A DNA stretch of 62,372 nucleotides, taken from Cellvibrionales bacterium UBA7375. Lineage in GTDB: Bacteria; Pseudomonadota; Gammaproteobacteria; Pseudomonadales; Porticoccaceae. The notes under the pieces were generated by a model. The model had not been told where the DNA came from, searched no databases, and worked only from the letters and a program-made list of their open reading frames with translations. Made by a program: the position numbers and the translations under genes. Shown here piece after piece: positions 31,210 through 40,669 of this stretch (within the stretch, counting starts at the first letter, position 1; the number at the start of each line of letters is the position of its first letter). Location: the NCBI GenBank assembly GCA_949487135.1, contig CATAJQ010000046.1:1-62372 (forward strand), in the 5' to 3' direction.

Positions 31210-31551
31210 TTAGTTAAAGATACCCTGATAGGTATCCGAATTAAATCCAACGGTTATTATATCATTTACATCCATCACCGGTCGCTTTATCAGTGTAGGG
31301 TTTTCTATCAGTAAATCGACCACATTAGTTGCGTTGATAGCCTGTTGAGTAGAGGCGTCTAAATTGCGCCAGCTAGTGCTGCGTTTGTTTAAAATTTTAT
31401 CCCAGGCAACAGTGTTTAACCAAACGTTAATGATGTCTTTATTGATGCCATCTTTGCGGAAATCATGAAATTGATAATCAATATTATGACTATCGAGCCA
31501 GTTTTTAGCTTTTTTAACTGTATCGCAATTGCTAATACCGTAAATAATCAT
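31210..31551 (-). CDS. ArsC/Spx-family protein, YffB-like
   Basis: A 113-residue thioredoxin-fold protein starting MIIYGISNCDTVKKAKNWL. The single N-terminal Cys9 sits where ArsC has its active cysteine, and FHDFRKDGI and IENPTLIKRPVM follow the family. YffB-type members are often annotated as arsenate reductase, but arsenate activity is doubtful and the real substrate is unknown. It lies between nth and dapD on the same strand; I see no functional link beyond shared transcription. Confidence 0.88.
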   Translation of the reverse strand: MIIYGISNCDTVKKAKNWLDSHNIDYQFHDFRKDGINKDIINVWLNTVAWDKILNKRSTSWRNLDASTQQAINATNVVDLLIENPTLIKRPVMDVNDIITVGFNSDTYQGIFN

Positions 31552-31578
31552 TAATAGTCCTTGTTTTAGTCTGAGTTT

Positions 31579-32232
31579 TTAAGGTTTTTTTGCTATAAAA
31601 GGTTTTTTTCGGTTGGGATAACAGCTAGTGCAGATGTCGCAAACCCGTCCATCACAGCCCCGAGCGGAACAAAACTCTCGCCCATAAAAAATGATTTGTA
31701 AGTGTAGGCTATTCCAAGACTCTTTGGGGAACAGTTTTTTTAAATCACGCTCTGTCTGGGTAACGCTTTTGCCTTTGGTCAGCCCCCAGCGCTGGGCCAA
31801 GCGGTGTATATGGGTATCCACTGGAAAAGCTGGATGACCAAAGCCTTGTGACATAACTACGCTGGCTGTTTTATGACCAACCCCAGGCAGTGTTTCTAGT
31901 GCCGCCATATCCTCTGGAACCTCACCGTTGTAATTTTCTACTAAAATTATTGAAAGGTTTGAGATGGCTTTAGACTTTTGCGGTGCCAGTCCACAGGGGC
32001 GCACAATATGATAGATATCATCGACCGCTACATGTTGCATAGCATTAGCACTGTTGCCTAGTTTAAAAAGCGCAGGAGTAACCTGATTAACTCGCTCATC
32101 GGTGCACTGTGCGCTTAGTAATACAGCCACAAGCAGTTCAAAATGATTGCTGTGATTTAAGGGGACTGGTGTCTCGGGGTAGAGTTCAGTTAGTCGATCC
32201 AATACCAGTTGTGCGCGCTGTTTTTTTAGCAT
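31579..32232 (-). CDS. nth: Endonuclease III (DNA glycosylase/AP lyase) with unusual Fe-S cysteine spacing
   Basis: Removes oxidised pyrimidines from DNA and nicks the abasic site. The 217-residue protein has the helix-hairpin-helix LPGVGHKTASVV with catalytic Lys121 and the acidic Asp139 in FPVDTHIHRLAQRWG. The C-terminal cysteine cluster is Cys188, 193, 198, 201 and 204 (FCSARGCDGRVCDICTSC), unlike the C-x6-C-x2-C-x5-C of E. coli Nth. It therefore belongs to a variant subgroup, but a 4Fe-4S cluster is still likely. It is 13 bp downstream of dapC. Confidence 0.92.
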   Translation of the reverse strand: MLKKQRAQLVLDRLTELYPETPVPLNHSNHFELLVAVLLSAQCTDERVNQVTPALFKLGNSANAMQHVAVDDIYHIVRPCGLAPQKSKAISNLSIILVENYNGEVPEDMAALETLPGVGHKTASVVMSQGFGHPAFPVDTHIHRLAQRWGLTKGKSVTQTERDLKKLFPKESWNSLHLQIIFYGREFCSARGCDGRVCDICTSCYPNRKKPFIAKKP

Positions 32233-32245
32233 CTAAAAAGACTCT

Positions 32246-33451
32246 TTATTTTAAGTTTTTCGTGAAGCGAACAATTCGCTCAGCCGCCTCAATGCAGTTA
32301 CTTAGGCTGGGGACTAGAGCGAGCCTAATGCGAGATTCGCCAGGGTTGCCATCTGCTGTTTTGCGCGATAAAAAGCTACCGGGCAGTACCGTCAGATTTT
32401 CTTGAAAATACAAATCTTTGGCAAAGGTGACATCATCTATTGGCGTCTTTGGCCATAGATAAAAACCAGCAGAGGGTACATTAAACGCTAGAACGCCATT
32501 TAAAATTTCGCTAACGGCGGTGAATTTTTCTCTGTATAAGTCGCGGTTTTTTAGCACATGACTTTCATCGCTCCATGCCGCAATCGAAGCCTGTTGAACA
32601 GGCAGTGACAGAGCACAGCCATGATAGGTTCGATAGCGAAAAAAGCAGTTGATTAGTTCACTGTCGCCAGCGACAAAACCAGAGCGCAAGCCCGGTAAAT
32701 TTGAGCGCTTAGAGAGACTGTGAAACACCATGCAACGTTCAAATTTATCACGCCCTAATTGTTGGCAGGCGTCTAATAACCCAAGGGGTGGATTGTTTTC
32801 ATCTCGATAAAGCTCGGAATAGCACTCATCATTTGAAACGATAAAATCATATTGATCAGCTAGTTCCAAGGCTCTTTTATAGTAGGCTAATGACAGGGTT
32901 GCCCCAGTTGGATTGCCCGGTGCACAAAGTTGGAGTAATTGGCAACGTTGCCAAACCGCTTCGGGAACTGCTTCTAGGTCAGGATTAAAATCATCTTCAG
33001 TATTGCAGTTTAAGTAGTGGGTTTCTGCGCCAGCAAGGAGTGCGGCACCCTCATAGATCTGGTAGCAGGGGTTAGGGCACACCACTAGGGGTTTAAGGCC
33101 GTTAGAGCTATCCACAATAGCTTGGGTAAAAGCAAATAATGCTTCTCTGGTACCCGCAACTGGAAGCACATTGGTTTCTGCATCTAGAGATGATGTGGCT
33201 AAATTGAAACGCTTTGTTGCCCAGTTAGCGATGGTTTCTCTAAGGGCTGTAAGACCCTTTGTTGAGGGATAATTGGCAAGGCCATCAATAGCATTACACA
33301 GAGTCTGTTTAACAAACTCAGGCGCAGCGTGTTTGGGTTCGCCGACAGATAACATAATCGGCTCAAGATCAGGGTTTGTTGTTATCCCAGCTTTTAAATC
33401 TTTTAGCTTTTCGAAGGGATAAGACTGCAGATCTTTAAAATACGGATTCAT
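32246..33451 (-). CDS. dapC: Succinyldiaminopimelate transaminase
   Basis: PLP aminotransferase of lysine and peptidoglycan precursor synthesis, acting right after DapD. The 401-residue class I aminotransferase starts MNPYFKDLQSYPFEKLKDL, a typical DapC beginning. It contains the CAPGNPTGATLSL and SNDECYSELY cofactor segments and the PLP lysine in HSLSKRSNLPGLRSGF. It follows glnD with only two bases between, and dapD is two genes further down. It could be mistaken for ArgD, but the N-terminus and class I fold argue for DapC. Confidence 0.93.
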   Translation of the reverse strand: MNPYFKDLQSYPFEKLKDLKAGITTNPDLEPIMLSVGEPKHAAPEFVKQTLCNAIDGLANYPSTKGLTALRETIANWATKRFNLATSSLDAETNVLPVAGTREALFAFTQAIVDSSNGLKPLVVCPNPCYQIYEGAALLAGAETHYLNCNTEDDFNPDLEAVPEAVWQRCQLLQLCAPGNPTGATLSLAYYKRALELADQYDFIVSNDECYSELYRDENNPPLGLLDACQQLGRDKFERCMVFHSLSKRSNLPGLRSGFVAGDSELINCFFRYRTYHGCALSLPVQQASIAAWSDESHVLKNRDLYREKFTAVSEILNGVLAFNVPSAGFYLWPKTPIDDVTFAKDLYFQENLTVLPGSFLSRKTADGNPGESRIRLALVPSLSNCIEAAERIVRFTKNLK

Positions 33452-33453
33452 AA

Positions 33454-36189
33454 TTATCGCCCAATTTTGATCGATTGAAATATTGACTCTTGTTCAGATT
33501 CCTTAATACGAGAGTCTAGTTCATTGCGGATGGTTTGCTTAAGCTCTTCGCCTAATTCGTCATTATCAATCGGCTGATTATCATGGGTCCTTAGGTAAAA
33601 AGTGTCCTCAACGCGTTCACCGAGAGTGGAAATTTTTGCATTGTAAAGTACAAGATCATAGCGCTCGAAGATATTGCCAATTTTAGCCAGTAGTCCCGGG
33701 CGGTCAGGGGTAATAACCTGCAATATGCTTGTATCTGTCTCGCTATCATTGCGCAGAGATACTTTTGTCTTCATGGTGAAGTTTTTCAACTGTCTTGAAG
33801 TGCGACGTGAAACATTCAGATTAATCTTTTCTGGCGATTGTATGGCTGTTTTTAAGCTGTCAGAAATATTCTTGCAAAGCTTTTTATTGCTACCGACGGG
33901 GAGATCATTTCCATCTAAAACATAAAACACATCAAAAGTTCGATCATCACTAGTGGTCTGTAACCTTGCATCTTGAATGGTTAAGCCAAGCTTATCTAGT
34001 GTCGCAGCAACAATAGCAAACAGATTTTTGGTGCTCTTGGTATGTAAAAATATCTGTGTAGCTACAGGAATCTCAACCCCAACGTCACGAATCTGAATAA
34101 CCGCTTGTTCATCACTGCTATCAATAATGCCCTTGGTGAAAAAGGCTATATCCTCAGCTCGTTCGCGTAAAAAGAATTGATCGTCAACATCGCCCCAAAG
34201 TTCATTCGCATCAGCCTCGTCGACTGATTGATGCTCAAGGATTTTTAGAACTGACTGCTTAGCATCGTTCACCCAGGCATCGCGATTTGCTGGCTCATCC
34301 AAGCCGGATTGAAGAACCTGCTTGGTTTCAAAGTAGAGGTTGCTCATAAGGGCACCTTTCCACTCTGTCCACAATCTAGGGTTGGTTGCATTGATATCGG
34401 CAACAGTTAATACCCATAGATGGTCTAGATGACGTTGATCACCCACATGCTTGGCAAATTTATAAATTACATCGGGATCGGATGTGTCCTCGCGCTGGGA
34501 GATAGTTGACATCAAAAGGTGATTTTCAATCAACCACTTTAATAATGAAATTTCCTGAGCTTGTAACCCGTGACGTTCACCAAATTCAGCGACATCCACG
34601 GCACCAAGAATCGAGTGATCACCACCGCGTCCCTTGGCAATATCGTGGTACAGCGCAGCAATAATAATAAGTTCAGGTTTGGGTAGATTCTTAAAAATAT
34701 GAGAAGAAACAGGAAACTTAGCGGCTTCCTCTGGCTGAACCAAGCGTCTAATATTAGTAATTAATTCAAGCGTGTGGACATCAACCGGGTATATATGAAA
34801 TAAATCATGTTGTGTCTGCCCAACAATTTTTCCAAATTCAGGTAGGTAGCTACCAAGAATGCCATAGCGGTTCATAAGTTTTAGATGAACAGAGAGCTTG
34901 TAGGGCGAGCGCAATAGACGCATAAATAACTGTCGGTTAATTGGGTCTTCTCTAAATTCTGAATTGATCATTTTTCTGTGCAGACGCAATTGACGTATAG
35001 CTGAAGCGCGAATACCTTTGAGGCTCTCAGTCTCACCTAGTACAACAAACAGCTCCAACAGGGCGGAGGGGTGCTTGGTAAATAGATCATCATCTATGGT
35101 ATCGAGATAATTGTCTCTAATTACAAAACGATCATTGATCTTTTTTACGACCCTAGTTTTATTTTTGCGATATATCGCTTCATCTAGATATTGAAGAAGT
35201 ACGTCCGTTAACTCGCGAATAGACAAAACCGTTTGATAATAACGCTGCATAAACTTCTCAACAGCTAATTTGCCGTTACCATCCTTATAGCCGAGCAGGG
35301 CGGCAAGTTGACGTTGATGATCAAATAACAGGCGCTCTTCTGGGCGTTCAGCTAGATAATGAAGACCGTATCGCACTTTCCACAAAAACTCCTCGTCTTT
35401 GTGCAGGGTTAAATACTCCTCCTCAGAGAGAAAACCACTATGTACCAACTCAGAGCGGCGATGGACATCAAAATGACGTTTAGCGGTCCAATTAATTAAC
35501 TGTATATCTCTAAGTCCGCCGGGCGCTTCTTTAACATTGGGTTCTAAATTATATTCAGTATCCTGATGTTTGTGATGCCGGGCACTTTGCTCGTCAATTT
35601 TACCTTTATAAAATTTCGATGAACGCCAGATTTTTTTTGGGCCAGTCTTCTTTAGCATGAGTTGCAAAAGATCACTATTGCCACAAACCAAACGCGTTTC
35701 CATTAAATTAGTAGCGACAGAGATATCAGCTTTGGCCTCGTCGACACATTGTGAAATTGAGCGAACACTGTGGCCAATTTTGAGCTGTATATCCCAAAGA
35801 AACGTAATAAACAATTCAATGCGCTCTCTGTATGCCTTAGAAAAATCCTTGCGCATTAAAATTAGAAGATCAATATCCGAGTGGGGGTGTAATTCACCTC
35901 GCCCGTAACCACCTACCGCAACAAGGCTGACGTTCTCATCCCATTCATATTGGTTCCAGGCATGCCACAGAAGAACATCGGCAAACTGCGATGCCTCATT
36001 GACCAGTGATCGAGCATCTTCACCCTCCAGAAAGCGATTATCAAAGTGATTTTTAGCTGCGCTTAAAGCATGCTTGAATACTTTGATTGGGTTTTCAGTT
36101 GCCAAATCGGCGACAAAACGCTTTTGGTCAAAAAAGATAGGTGCACGATTAGTGGGCAGTAATGGTTGGTCAGAACAAGTACTTGGCAT
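33454..36189 (-). CDS. glnD: [Protein-PII] uridylyltransferase / uridylyl-removing enzyme
   Basis: Main sensor of glutamine in enteric-type nitrogen control: it uridylylates PII when nitrogen is short, which raises NtrC activity and deadenylylates glutamine synthetase. The domains in its 911 residues are a nucleotidyltransferase with GGYGRGELHPHSDIDLL (93-109; Asp105, Asp107), the GlnD helical region, an HD hydrolase (LYHDIAKGRGGDHS, around 510-525), and two C-terminal ACT domains, the last beginning LQVITPDRPGLLAKIG. The order map-glnD next to rpsB is the E. coli order. It bears on the NtrC box at 26783-26799. Confidence 0.97.
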   Translation of the reverse strand: MPSTCSDQPLLPTNRAPIFFDQKRFVADLATENPIKVFKHALSAAKNHFDNRFLEGEDARSLVNEASQFADVLLWHAWNQYEWDENVSLVAVGGYGRGELHPHSDIDLLILMRKDFSKAYRERIELFITFLWDIQLKIGHSVRSISQCVDEAKADISVATNLMETRLVCGNSDLLQLMLKKTGPKKIWRSSKFYKGKIDEQSARHHKHQDTEYNLEPNVKEAPGGLRDIQLINWTAKRHFDVHRRSELVHSGFLSEEEYLTLHKDEEFLWKVRYGLHYLAERPEERLLFDHQRQLAALLGYKDGNGKLAVEKFMQRYYQTVLSIRELTDVLLQYLDEAIYRKNKTRVVKKINDRFVIRDNYLDTIDDDLFTKHPSALLELFVVLGETESLKGIRASAIRQLRLHRKMINSEFREDPINRQLFMRLLRSPYKLSVHLKLMNRYGILGSYLPEFGKIVGQTQHDLFHIYPVDVHTLELITNIRRLVQPEEAAKFPVSSHIFKNLPKPELIIIAALYHDIAKGRGGDHSILGAVDVAEFGERHGLQAQEISLLKWLIENHLLMSTISQREDTSDPDVIYKFAKHVGDQRHLDHLWVLTVADINATNPRLWTEWKGALMSNLYFETKQVLQSGLDEPANRDAWVNDAKQSVLKILEHQSVDEADANELWGDVDDQFFLRERAEDIAFFTKGIIDSSDEQAVIQIRDVGVEIPVATQIFLHTKSTKNLFAIVAATLDKLGLTIQDARLQTTSDDRTFDVFYVLDGNDLPVGSNKKLCKNISDSLKTAIQSPEKINLNVSRRTSRQLKNFTMKTKVSLRNDSETDTSILQVITPDRPGLLAKIGNIFERYDLVLYNAKISTLGERVEDTFYLRTHDNQPIDNDELGEELKQTIRNELDSRIKESEQESIFQSIKIGR

Positions 36190-36240
36190 AAAAAATCACA
36201 ATGGCTTCGCAGTTAGATTGCTTCGATTATCAATGATCAG

Positions 36241-37017
36241 CTAGGCTAGAAGTTTTTCTTCTTGTCTCGCTGTAAAGACCTCTACACCGTCATGGGTTAC
36301 CAACATTGTATGCTCCCACTGGGAGGATAGGCGCCCATCTTTGGTTTCAACAGTCCAACCGTCTCTTTTTAATTTAGTTTGATACCTACCAGCATTCACC
36401 ATAGGTTCGATTGTAAAGGTCATGCCTTCTTTGAGTTCCAGTCCGGTACCTGGTTTGCCGTAGTGGAGAATTTGCGGCTCCTGATGAAATTCATCGCCAA
36501 TACCATGGCCGCAGTAATCGCGAACTACCGAGTAATAGTGAGCTTCTGCATGGGTTTGAATGGCGTGGCCAATGTCACCCAGTCTAACCCCAGGTCTGAC
36601 CATTTCAATACCTTTGTACATGCATTCTTGGGATACTTTGATCAGCCTTCTAGCGTGCTCGGGGGCGTCGCCAACGATATACATTTTGCTGGTGTCGCCG
36701 TACCAACCATCCTTGATGACGGTAACATCAATATTGATGATATCGCCCTTTTTTAATATTTTTTTATCAGAGGGAATACCGTGACAGACTACTTGGTTAA
36801 CCGATGTGCATATAGATTTTGGAAATCCTCTATAGCCAAGGCAGGCTGGAATCGCTTTTTGGTTTTGTACGATATGATCGTGACATATACGATCCAATTC
36901 CTCGGTGGAGACTCCGGGAACTACATATTGTCCAATAAGCTCAAGCACTTCTGCGGCAAGCTTTCCGGCGACGCGCATTTTAGCGATTTGCTCAGGTGTT
37001 CTAAGATTTACAGACAT
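36241..37017 (-). CDS. map: Methionine aminopeptidase type I
   Basis: Removes the initiator methionine from new proteins. The 258-residue protein has the metal-binding set at the same residue numbers as E. coli Map: His79 in VVCHGIPS, Asp97 in INIDVTV and Asp108 in GWYGDTSKM, then GHGIGDEFHQEPQI and FTIEPM. It is divergent from rpsB across 345 bp and lies upstream of glnD, the classical gammaproteobacterial arrangement. Confidence 0.97.
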   Translation of the reverse strand: MSVNLRTPEQIAKMRVAGKLAAEVLELIGQYVVPGVSTEELDRICHDHIVQNQKAIPACLGYRGFPKSICTSVNQVVCHGIPSDKKILKKGDIINIDVTVIKDGWYGDTSKMYIVGDAPEHARRLIKVSQECMYKGIEMVRPGVRLGDIGHAIQTHAEAHYYSVVRDYCGHGIGDEFHQEPQILHYGKPGTGLELKEGMTFTIEPMVNAGRYQTKLKRDGWTVETKDGRLSSQWEHTMLVTHDGVEVFTARQEEKLLA

Positions 37018-37176
37018 TGCAATTCTCTCTTATTTTATCCTGCCTATTGTAACCAATCTAAAGGCAATTGCGGGAGTTCAAATTAAAAAATAATCGCAAG
37101 CTTTTACGTCAAAATTAATGATTTTCTTGTTTTTGTATTTTATGCGCCGTAAAACGCTAAATTTAGTGCTTTTTTC

Positions 37177-37205
37177 TTTATATAAAATAGTGGTTATGGT
37201 ATAAA
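37177..37205 (+). promoter_or_regulatory. Candidate growth-controlled promoter of rpsB-tsf
   Basis: A weak -35 TTTATA (37177-37182), 17-bp spacer and -10 TATAAA (37200-37205) is followed directly by GCGCGCC, the GC-rich discriminator typical of stringently controlled ribosomal promoters. It lies in the 345-bp gene-free map/rpsB region. Confidence 0.55.
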
Positions 37206-37362
37206 GCGCGCCGATACGTCAATAGCGTATCAAACTAACTAAATTAAGTAGTACTTAACGACACACACATGTCGACACAATAGTCTGGGTGCCCAACGGT
37301 TTTTTTACCCTGTGGGTTGGTTATTGGGATATGTGGAGGCTTAACCCCAAAAGGAAAATATT
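37206..37362 (+). promoter_or_regulatory. rpsB leader, probable S2 autoregulatory region
   Basis: The leader of about 150 bases can fold in two exclusive ways: CCAAC (37293-37297) with GTTGG (37316-37320), or GGGTT (37314-37318) with AACCC (37343-37347). The second places the AAGGA ribosome site right beside the helix. S2 is known to repress its own mRNA in gammaproteobacteria; that this leader does so is inferred. Confidence 0.45.
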
Positions 37363-38376
37363 ATGTCAAAAGTAAGCATGAGAGATATGTTACAAGCAGG
37401 TGTCCATTTCGGTCACCAAACCCGTTTTTGGAATCCAAAAATGAGCCAATTTATTTTCGGCTCACGCAATAAAGTCCACGTTATCAATCTTGAAAATACA
37501 GTACCTGCATTTAATGAAGCACTTGATGTCCTTCGCGCCGAAGCGGCAAAAGGCAATCAGGTTCTTTTTGTTGGCACCAAGCGAGCTGCTAGTAAGATAA
37601 TTAAAGAGCAAGCGGAGCGTTGTGGTATGCCCTATGTTAGCCATCGTTGGTTAGGTGGAATGCTAACAAACTACAAAACTATTAGAGCGTCAATTCGTCG
37701 TTACCGTGAGTTAGAAACTCAGCAGGGTGATGGAACCTTTGACAAAATCACCAAAAAGGAAGTTTTGATGCGCACCCGTATGAAAGAAAAATTAGAGAAT
37801 TCTATTGGTGGTATCAAAGATATGAACGGCTTGCCGGATATCTTATTCGTGGTTGATGTTGACCATGAACGTATCGCTATTAACGAAGCAAATAAACTTG
37901 GTATTCGTGTGGTTGGTATCGTCGATACTAACAGTGATCCCGATGGTGTTGATCATATTATCCCTGGTAATGATGATTCAATTCGTGCGATTAAGCTTTA
38001 TGCGGCATCGGTTGCGGACTCTATCCTGGAAGGAAAGGCTCAGGCTGCTACAGTCTCTAGTAAAGACGAGTTTATTGAGGTTGATGCTAAGTCAGCAGCT
38101 GAAGCTGAGCCTGTAGCTGAAGTGGCAGCAGTGCCTGAAGCAGCAGCGCCTGAAGCAGCAGCGCCTGAAGCAGCAGCGCCTGAAGTAGTTGCAGAACCAG
38201 TAGCTGAAGAAAAGCCAGCAGCTAAAAAAGCACCTGCTAAGAAGGCTGCGGCTAAAAAGCCAGCGGCAAAAAAAGCACCTGCTAAGAAAGCTCCAGCTAA
38301 AAAAGCGCCAGCAAAAAAAGCTGCAGCCAAAAAGCCGGCGGCTAAGAAGCCAGCGGCAAAAAAAGAAGCTGAGTAA
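37363..38376 (+). CDS. rpsB: 30S ribosomal protein S2 with a long repetitive C-terminal tail
   Basis: Small-subunit protein needed for S1 binding and initiation. Residues 1 to about 230 are a normal S2 ([48 protein letters not shown]). The protein then continues to residue 337, about 90 longer than usual. The first part of the tail is acidic with four 15-nt repeats coding Pro-Glu-Ala-Ala units (257-276). The second part (284-337) is ten AKKxx units such as [10 protein letters not shown] and AKKAA, as in histone H1 and AlgP-like tails. The frame is intact and the stop is followed by a terminator, so the tail looks genuine. Confidence 0.96.
   Translation: MSKVSMRDMLQAGVHFGHQTRFWNPKMSQFIFGSRNKVHVINLENTVPAFNEALDVLRAEAAKGNQVLFVGTKRAASKIIKEQAERCGMPYVSHRWLGGMLTNYKTIRASIRRYRELETQQGDGTFDKITKKEVLMRTRMKEKLENSIGGIKDMNGLPDILFVVDVDHERIAINEANKLGIRVVGIVDTNSDPDGVDHIIPGNDDSIRAIKLYAASVADSILEGKAQAATVSSKDEFIEVDAKSAAEAEPVAEVAAVPEAAAPEAAAPEAAAPEVVAEPVAEEKPAAKKAPAKKAAAKKPAAKKAPAKKAPAKKAPAKKAAAKKPAAKKPAAKKEAE
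38131..38190 (+). repeat. Four 15-bp tandem repeats inside rpsB
   Basis: Four copies of the unit GCGCCTGAAGCAGCA, the middle ones identical and the outer ones varied, code the acidic half of the S2 tail. Copy number can be expected to differ between strains. Confidence 0.85.
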
Positions 38377-38417
38377 TTTCAATATCGGCCCATTGGGCGA
38401 TGATGTAACAAAATTAC

Positions 38418-38441
38418 GGGGGCCATTTGCCCCCTTTTTTT
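38418..38441 (+). terminator. Terminator or attenuator between rpsB and tsf
   Basis: GGGGGC (38418-38423) pairs with GCCCCC (38429-38434), followed by seven T residues. It lies 32 bp before tsf, so it probably sets the S2 to EF-Ts ratio by partial termination, as reported for E. coli. Confidence 0.85.
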
Positions 38442-38473
38442 CTAACTAATTATATGTTTGAGAGAGGAATAAA

Positions 38474-39337
38474 ATGTCACAGGTAACTGCGTCCCTAGTA
38501 AAAGAGCTACGAGATAGAACCGGTTTAGGAATGATCGAGTGCAAGCGTGCTCTAGCTCAATCTGAGGGCGATATTGATAAAGCAATTGAAGATTTACGTA
38601 AATCCAGCGGTATGAAAGCAGCTAAAAAAGCAGGTAGAACTGCTGCAGATGGTGTTGTTGCCTTTCGTGCAGAGGGTGGTTATGGTCTAGTATTAGAAGT
38701 TAACAGTGAGACTGATTTTGTAGCCAGAGACGAGGGTTTCCAAGGTTTTGTAAATACAGTTTTGGATGCGGGCTTCAGCGCTAAACAAACTGATGTAGCT
38801 GCTTTGATGGCTGGCGATCTTGAGACTAAGAGACAAGAGCTAGTGCAAAAAATTGGTGAAAATATTTCACCGCGCAGAGCGGATAGCGTCGAGGCGCCAG
38901 TGGTTGGTGGCTATGTTCACAGTAACAGCCGTATTGCCGTGCTAGTAGGCTTGAGCGGTGGTTCTGAAGAGTTGGCTAAGGATGTAGCTATGCACGTTGC
39001 TGCAGTAAACCCTGCAGTTGTTAATTCAGACGATATGCCTGCTGATTTGGTGGCGGCTGAAAAAGAAATTTTTGCTGCTCAGGCACGCGAAAGTGGCAAA
39101 CCTGAAGAAATTATTGAGAAAATGATTGTCGGACGCGTTGCTAAATTTTTAAAAGAAAGTAGTCTTGTAGATCAACCTTTTGTAAAAGACCCAGAAACCA
39201 CTGTTGGGAAGCTAGTTAAAGCAGAAGGAGCTGAAGTTCTATCTTTCGTTCGATTTGAAGTCGGTGAAGGAATTGAAGTAGAAGAAGTTGATTTTGCAGC
39301 TGAAGTAGCGGCGCAGGTACAGGGTGCAAGTAACTAA
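38474..39337 (+). CDS. tsf: Elongation factor Ts
   Basis: Nucleotide exchange factor that reloads EF-Tu with GTP. The 287-residue protein has the UBA-like N-terminus with [16 protein letters not shown] and the Tu-contact motif [13 protein letters not shown]. Length and layout are standard. It follows rpsB beyond a terminator-like hairpin and leads into pyrH by 15 bp. Confidence 0.98.
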   Translation: MSQVTASLVKELRDRTGLGMIECKRALAQSEGDIDKAIEDLRKSSGMKAAKKAGRTAADGVVAFRAEGGYGLVLEVNSETDFVARDEGFQGFVNTVLDAGFSAKQTDVAALMAGDLETKRQELVQKIGENISPRRADSVEAPVVGGYVHSNSRIAVLVGLSGGSEELAKDVAMHVAAVNPAVVNSDDMPADLVAAEKEIFAAQARESGKPEEIIEKMIVGRVAKFLKESSLVDQPFVKDPETTVGKLVKAEGAEVLSFVRFEVGEGIEVEEVDFAAEVAAQVQGASN

Positions 39338-39352
39338 TTTAGAGGAATAATT

Positions 39353-40084
39353 ATGGCGTCAACGGTCAAAGAGAAGCAATATAAGCGAATCTTACTCAAG
39401 CTCAGCGGTGAAGAGTTAATGGGAGAGGAGGGCTTTGGTATTGATCCTAAAGTTCTTGACCGAATGGCGCTAGAAATTGGCCAATTAGTTGGTATTGGTG
39501 TTCAGGTAGGCTTAGTTATTGGTGGCGGTAACCTTTTTCGTGGTGCCGCCCTTAATGCAGCAGGTATGGATCGGGTAACCGGAGACCATATGGGTATGCT
39601 AGCTACGGTTATGAATGCACTTGCAATGCGTGATGCGCTTGAGCGAACTAATATCTCAACTCATGTTATGTCATCTATTCCCATGAGTGGTGTTGTAGAA
39701 CACTACGATCGTCGAAAAGCTATTCGTTATCTGAAAGGTGGAGATGTGGTTATATTTGCCGCTGGTACAGGTAATCCATTCTTTACTACCGATTCAGCTG
39801 CCTGTCTTCGCGGCATTGAGATTAACGCTAATGTTGTTTTAAAGGCGACAAAAGTTGACGGCGTTTACTCTGCCGATCCGATGAAAGATGCCTCGGCAAC
39901 GCTATACCACAACCTGACCTATGACGAAGTGCTTAATAAGCAATTGGGTGTTATGGATATGACCGCAATCTGCTTATGTCGAGAACACAAGATGCCACTC
40001 AGAGTTTTCCGGATGTCAAAATCTGGTGCATTGCTTAATTTGATTGTGGGTGGTGATGAAGGCACCTTAATTGATGAACAATAA
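39353..40084 (+). CDS. pyrH: Uridylate kinase
   Basis: Phosphorylates UMP to UDP; hexameric amino-acid-kinase fold, unrelated to eukaryotic UMP kinases. The 243-residue protein has [15 protein letters not shown] at the ATP site, GGGNLFRG, and [16 protein letters not shown] in the nucleotide-binding region. A GAGGAATAA site precedes the ATG. It sits between tsf and frr as in E. coli. Confidence 0.97.
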   Translation: MASTVKEKQYKRILLKLSGEELMGEEGFGIDPKVLDRMALEIGQLVGIGVQVGLVIGGGNLFRGAALNAAGMDRVTGDHMGMLATVMNALAMRDALERTNISTHVMSSIPMSGVVEHYDRRKAIRYLKGGDVVIFAAGTGNPFFTTDSAACLRGIEINANVVLKATKVDGVYSADPMKDASATLYHNLTYDEVLNKQLGVMDMTAICLCREHKMPLRVFRMSKSGALLNLIVGGDEGTLIDEQ

Positions 40085-40095
40085 AGAGGTTTCAA

Positions 40096-40653
40096 GTGAT
40101 AGAAGATTTTAAAAAAGATGCAGAACAACGCATGGCCAAGACGGTTGAAGCCCTTGGTCTTGCATTTAATAAGATTCGTACAGGCAGGGCACACCCCAGC
40201 CTTTTAAATGGTCTTACAGTTGATTACTACGGCGTTAATACCCCGCTTAGTCAAGCGGCATCTGTAACCATAGAAGACTCTCGTACACTGTCTGTTTCAC
40301 CCTATGAAAAATCTCTGGTGCCAGAAATAGAAAAAGCCATTATGAAATCTGAGCTCGGGCTTAACCCAAGTACTGCTGGGACTATAATTCGTATTCCATT
40401 ACCCGCACTGACAGAAGAAACTAGACGAAATTATGGCAAGCAGGCGCGACATGAGGCCGAAGGCTCGCGAATTGGTATAAGAAATATTCGTCGAGATGTG
40501 CTTTCCGATATCAAAGATCTGCTAAAAGAAAAAGAAATCAGTGAAGATGAGGAACGCAAAGCTCAGGATGATGTCCAAAAGATAACTGATCGATTTATTG
40601 CAAAAGTTGAAGAAGCTCTTGCCGCCAAAGAAAAAGACTTGCTAGAGATTTAG
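40096..40653 (+). CDS. frr: Ribosome recycling factor
   Basis: Splits post-termination ribosomes with EF-G. The protein has the standard 185 residues, with KIRTGRAHPSLL, the VSPYEKSLVPEIEKAI core and LPALTEETRRNYGKQA. Translation starts at GTG (40096) with AAAGAGG eight bases upstream; no ATG fits the conserved N-terminus. It is 11 bp after pyrH. Confidence 0.97.
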   Translation: MIEDFKKDAEQRMAKTVEALGLAFNKIRTGRAHPSLLNGLTVDYYGVNTPLSQAASVTIEDSRTLSVSPYEKSLVPEIEKAIMKSELGLNPSTAGTIIRIPLPALTEETRRNYGKQARHEAEGSRIGIRNIRRDVLSDIKDLLKEKEISEDEERKAQDDVQKITDRFIAKVEEALAAKEKDLLEI

Positions 40654-40669
40654 AATCTCAGGTTCAACA

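Noticed and set aside
38040-38382. Two long antisense frames over the rpsB tail
   Set aside because: They are by-products of the GC-biased AKKxx and PEAA repeats; their low-complexity translations resemble no protein.
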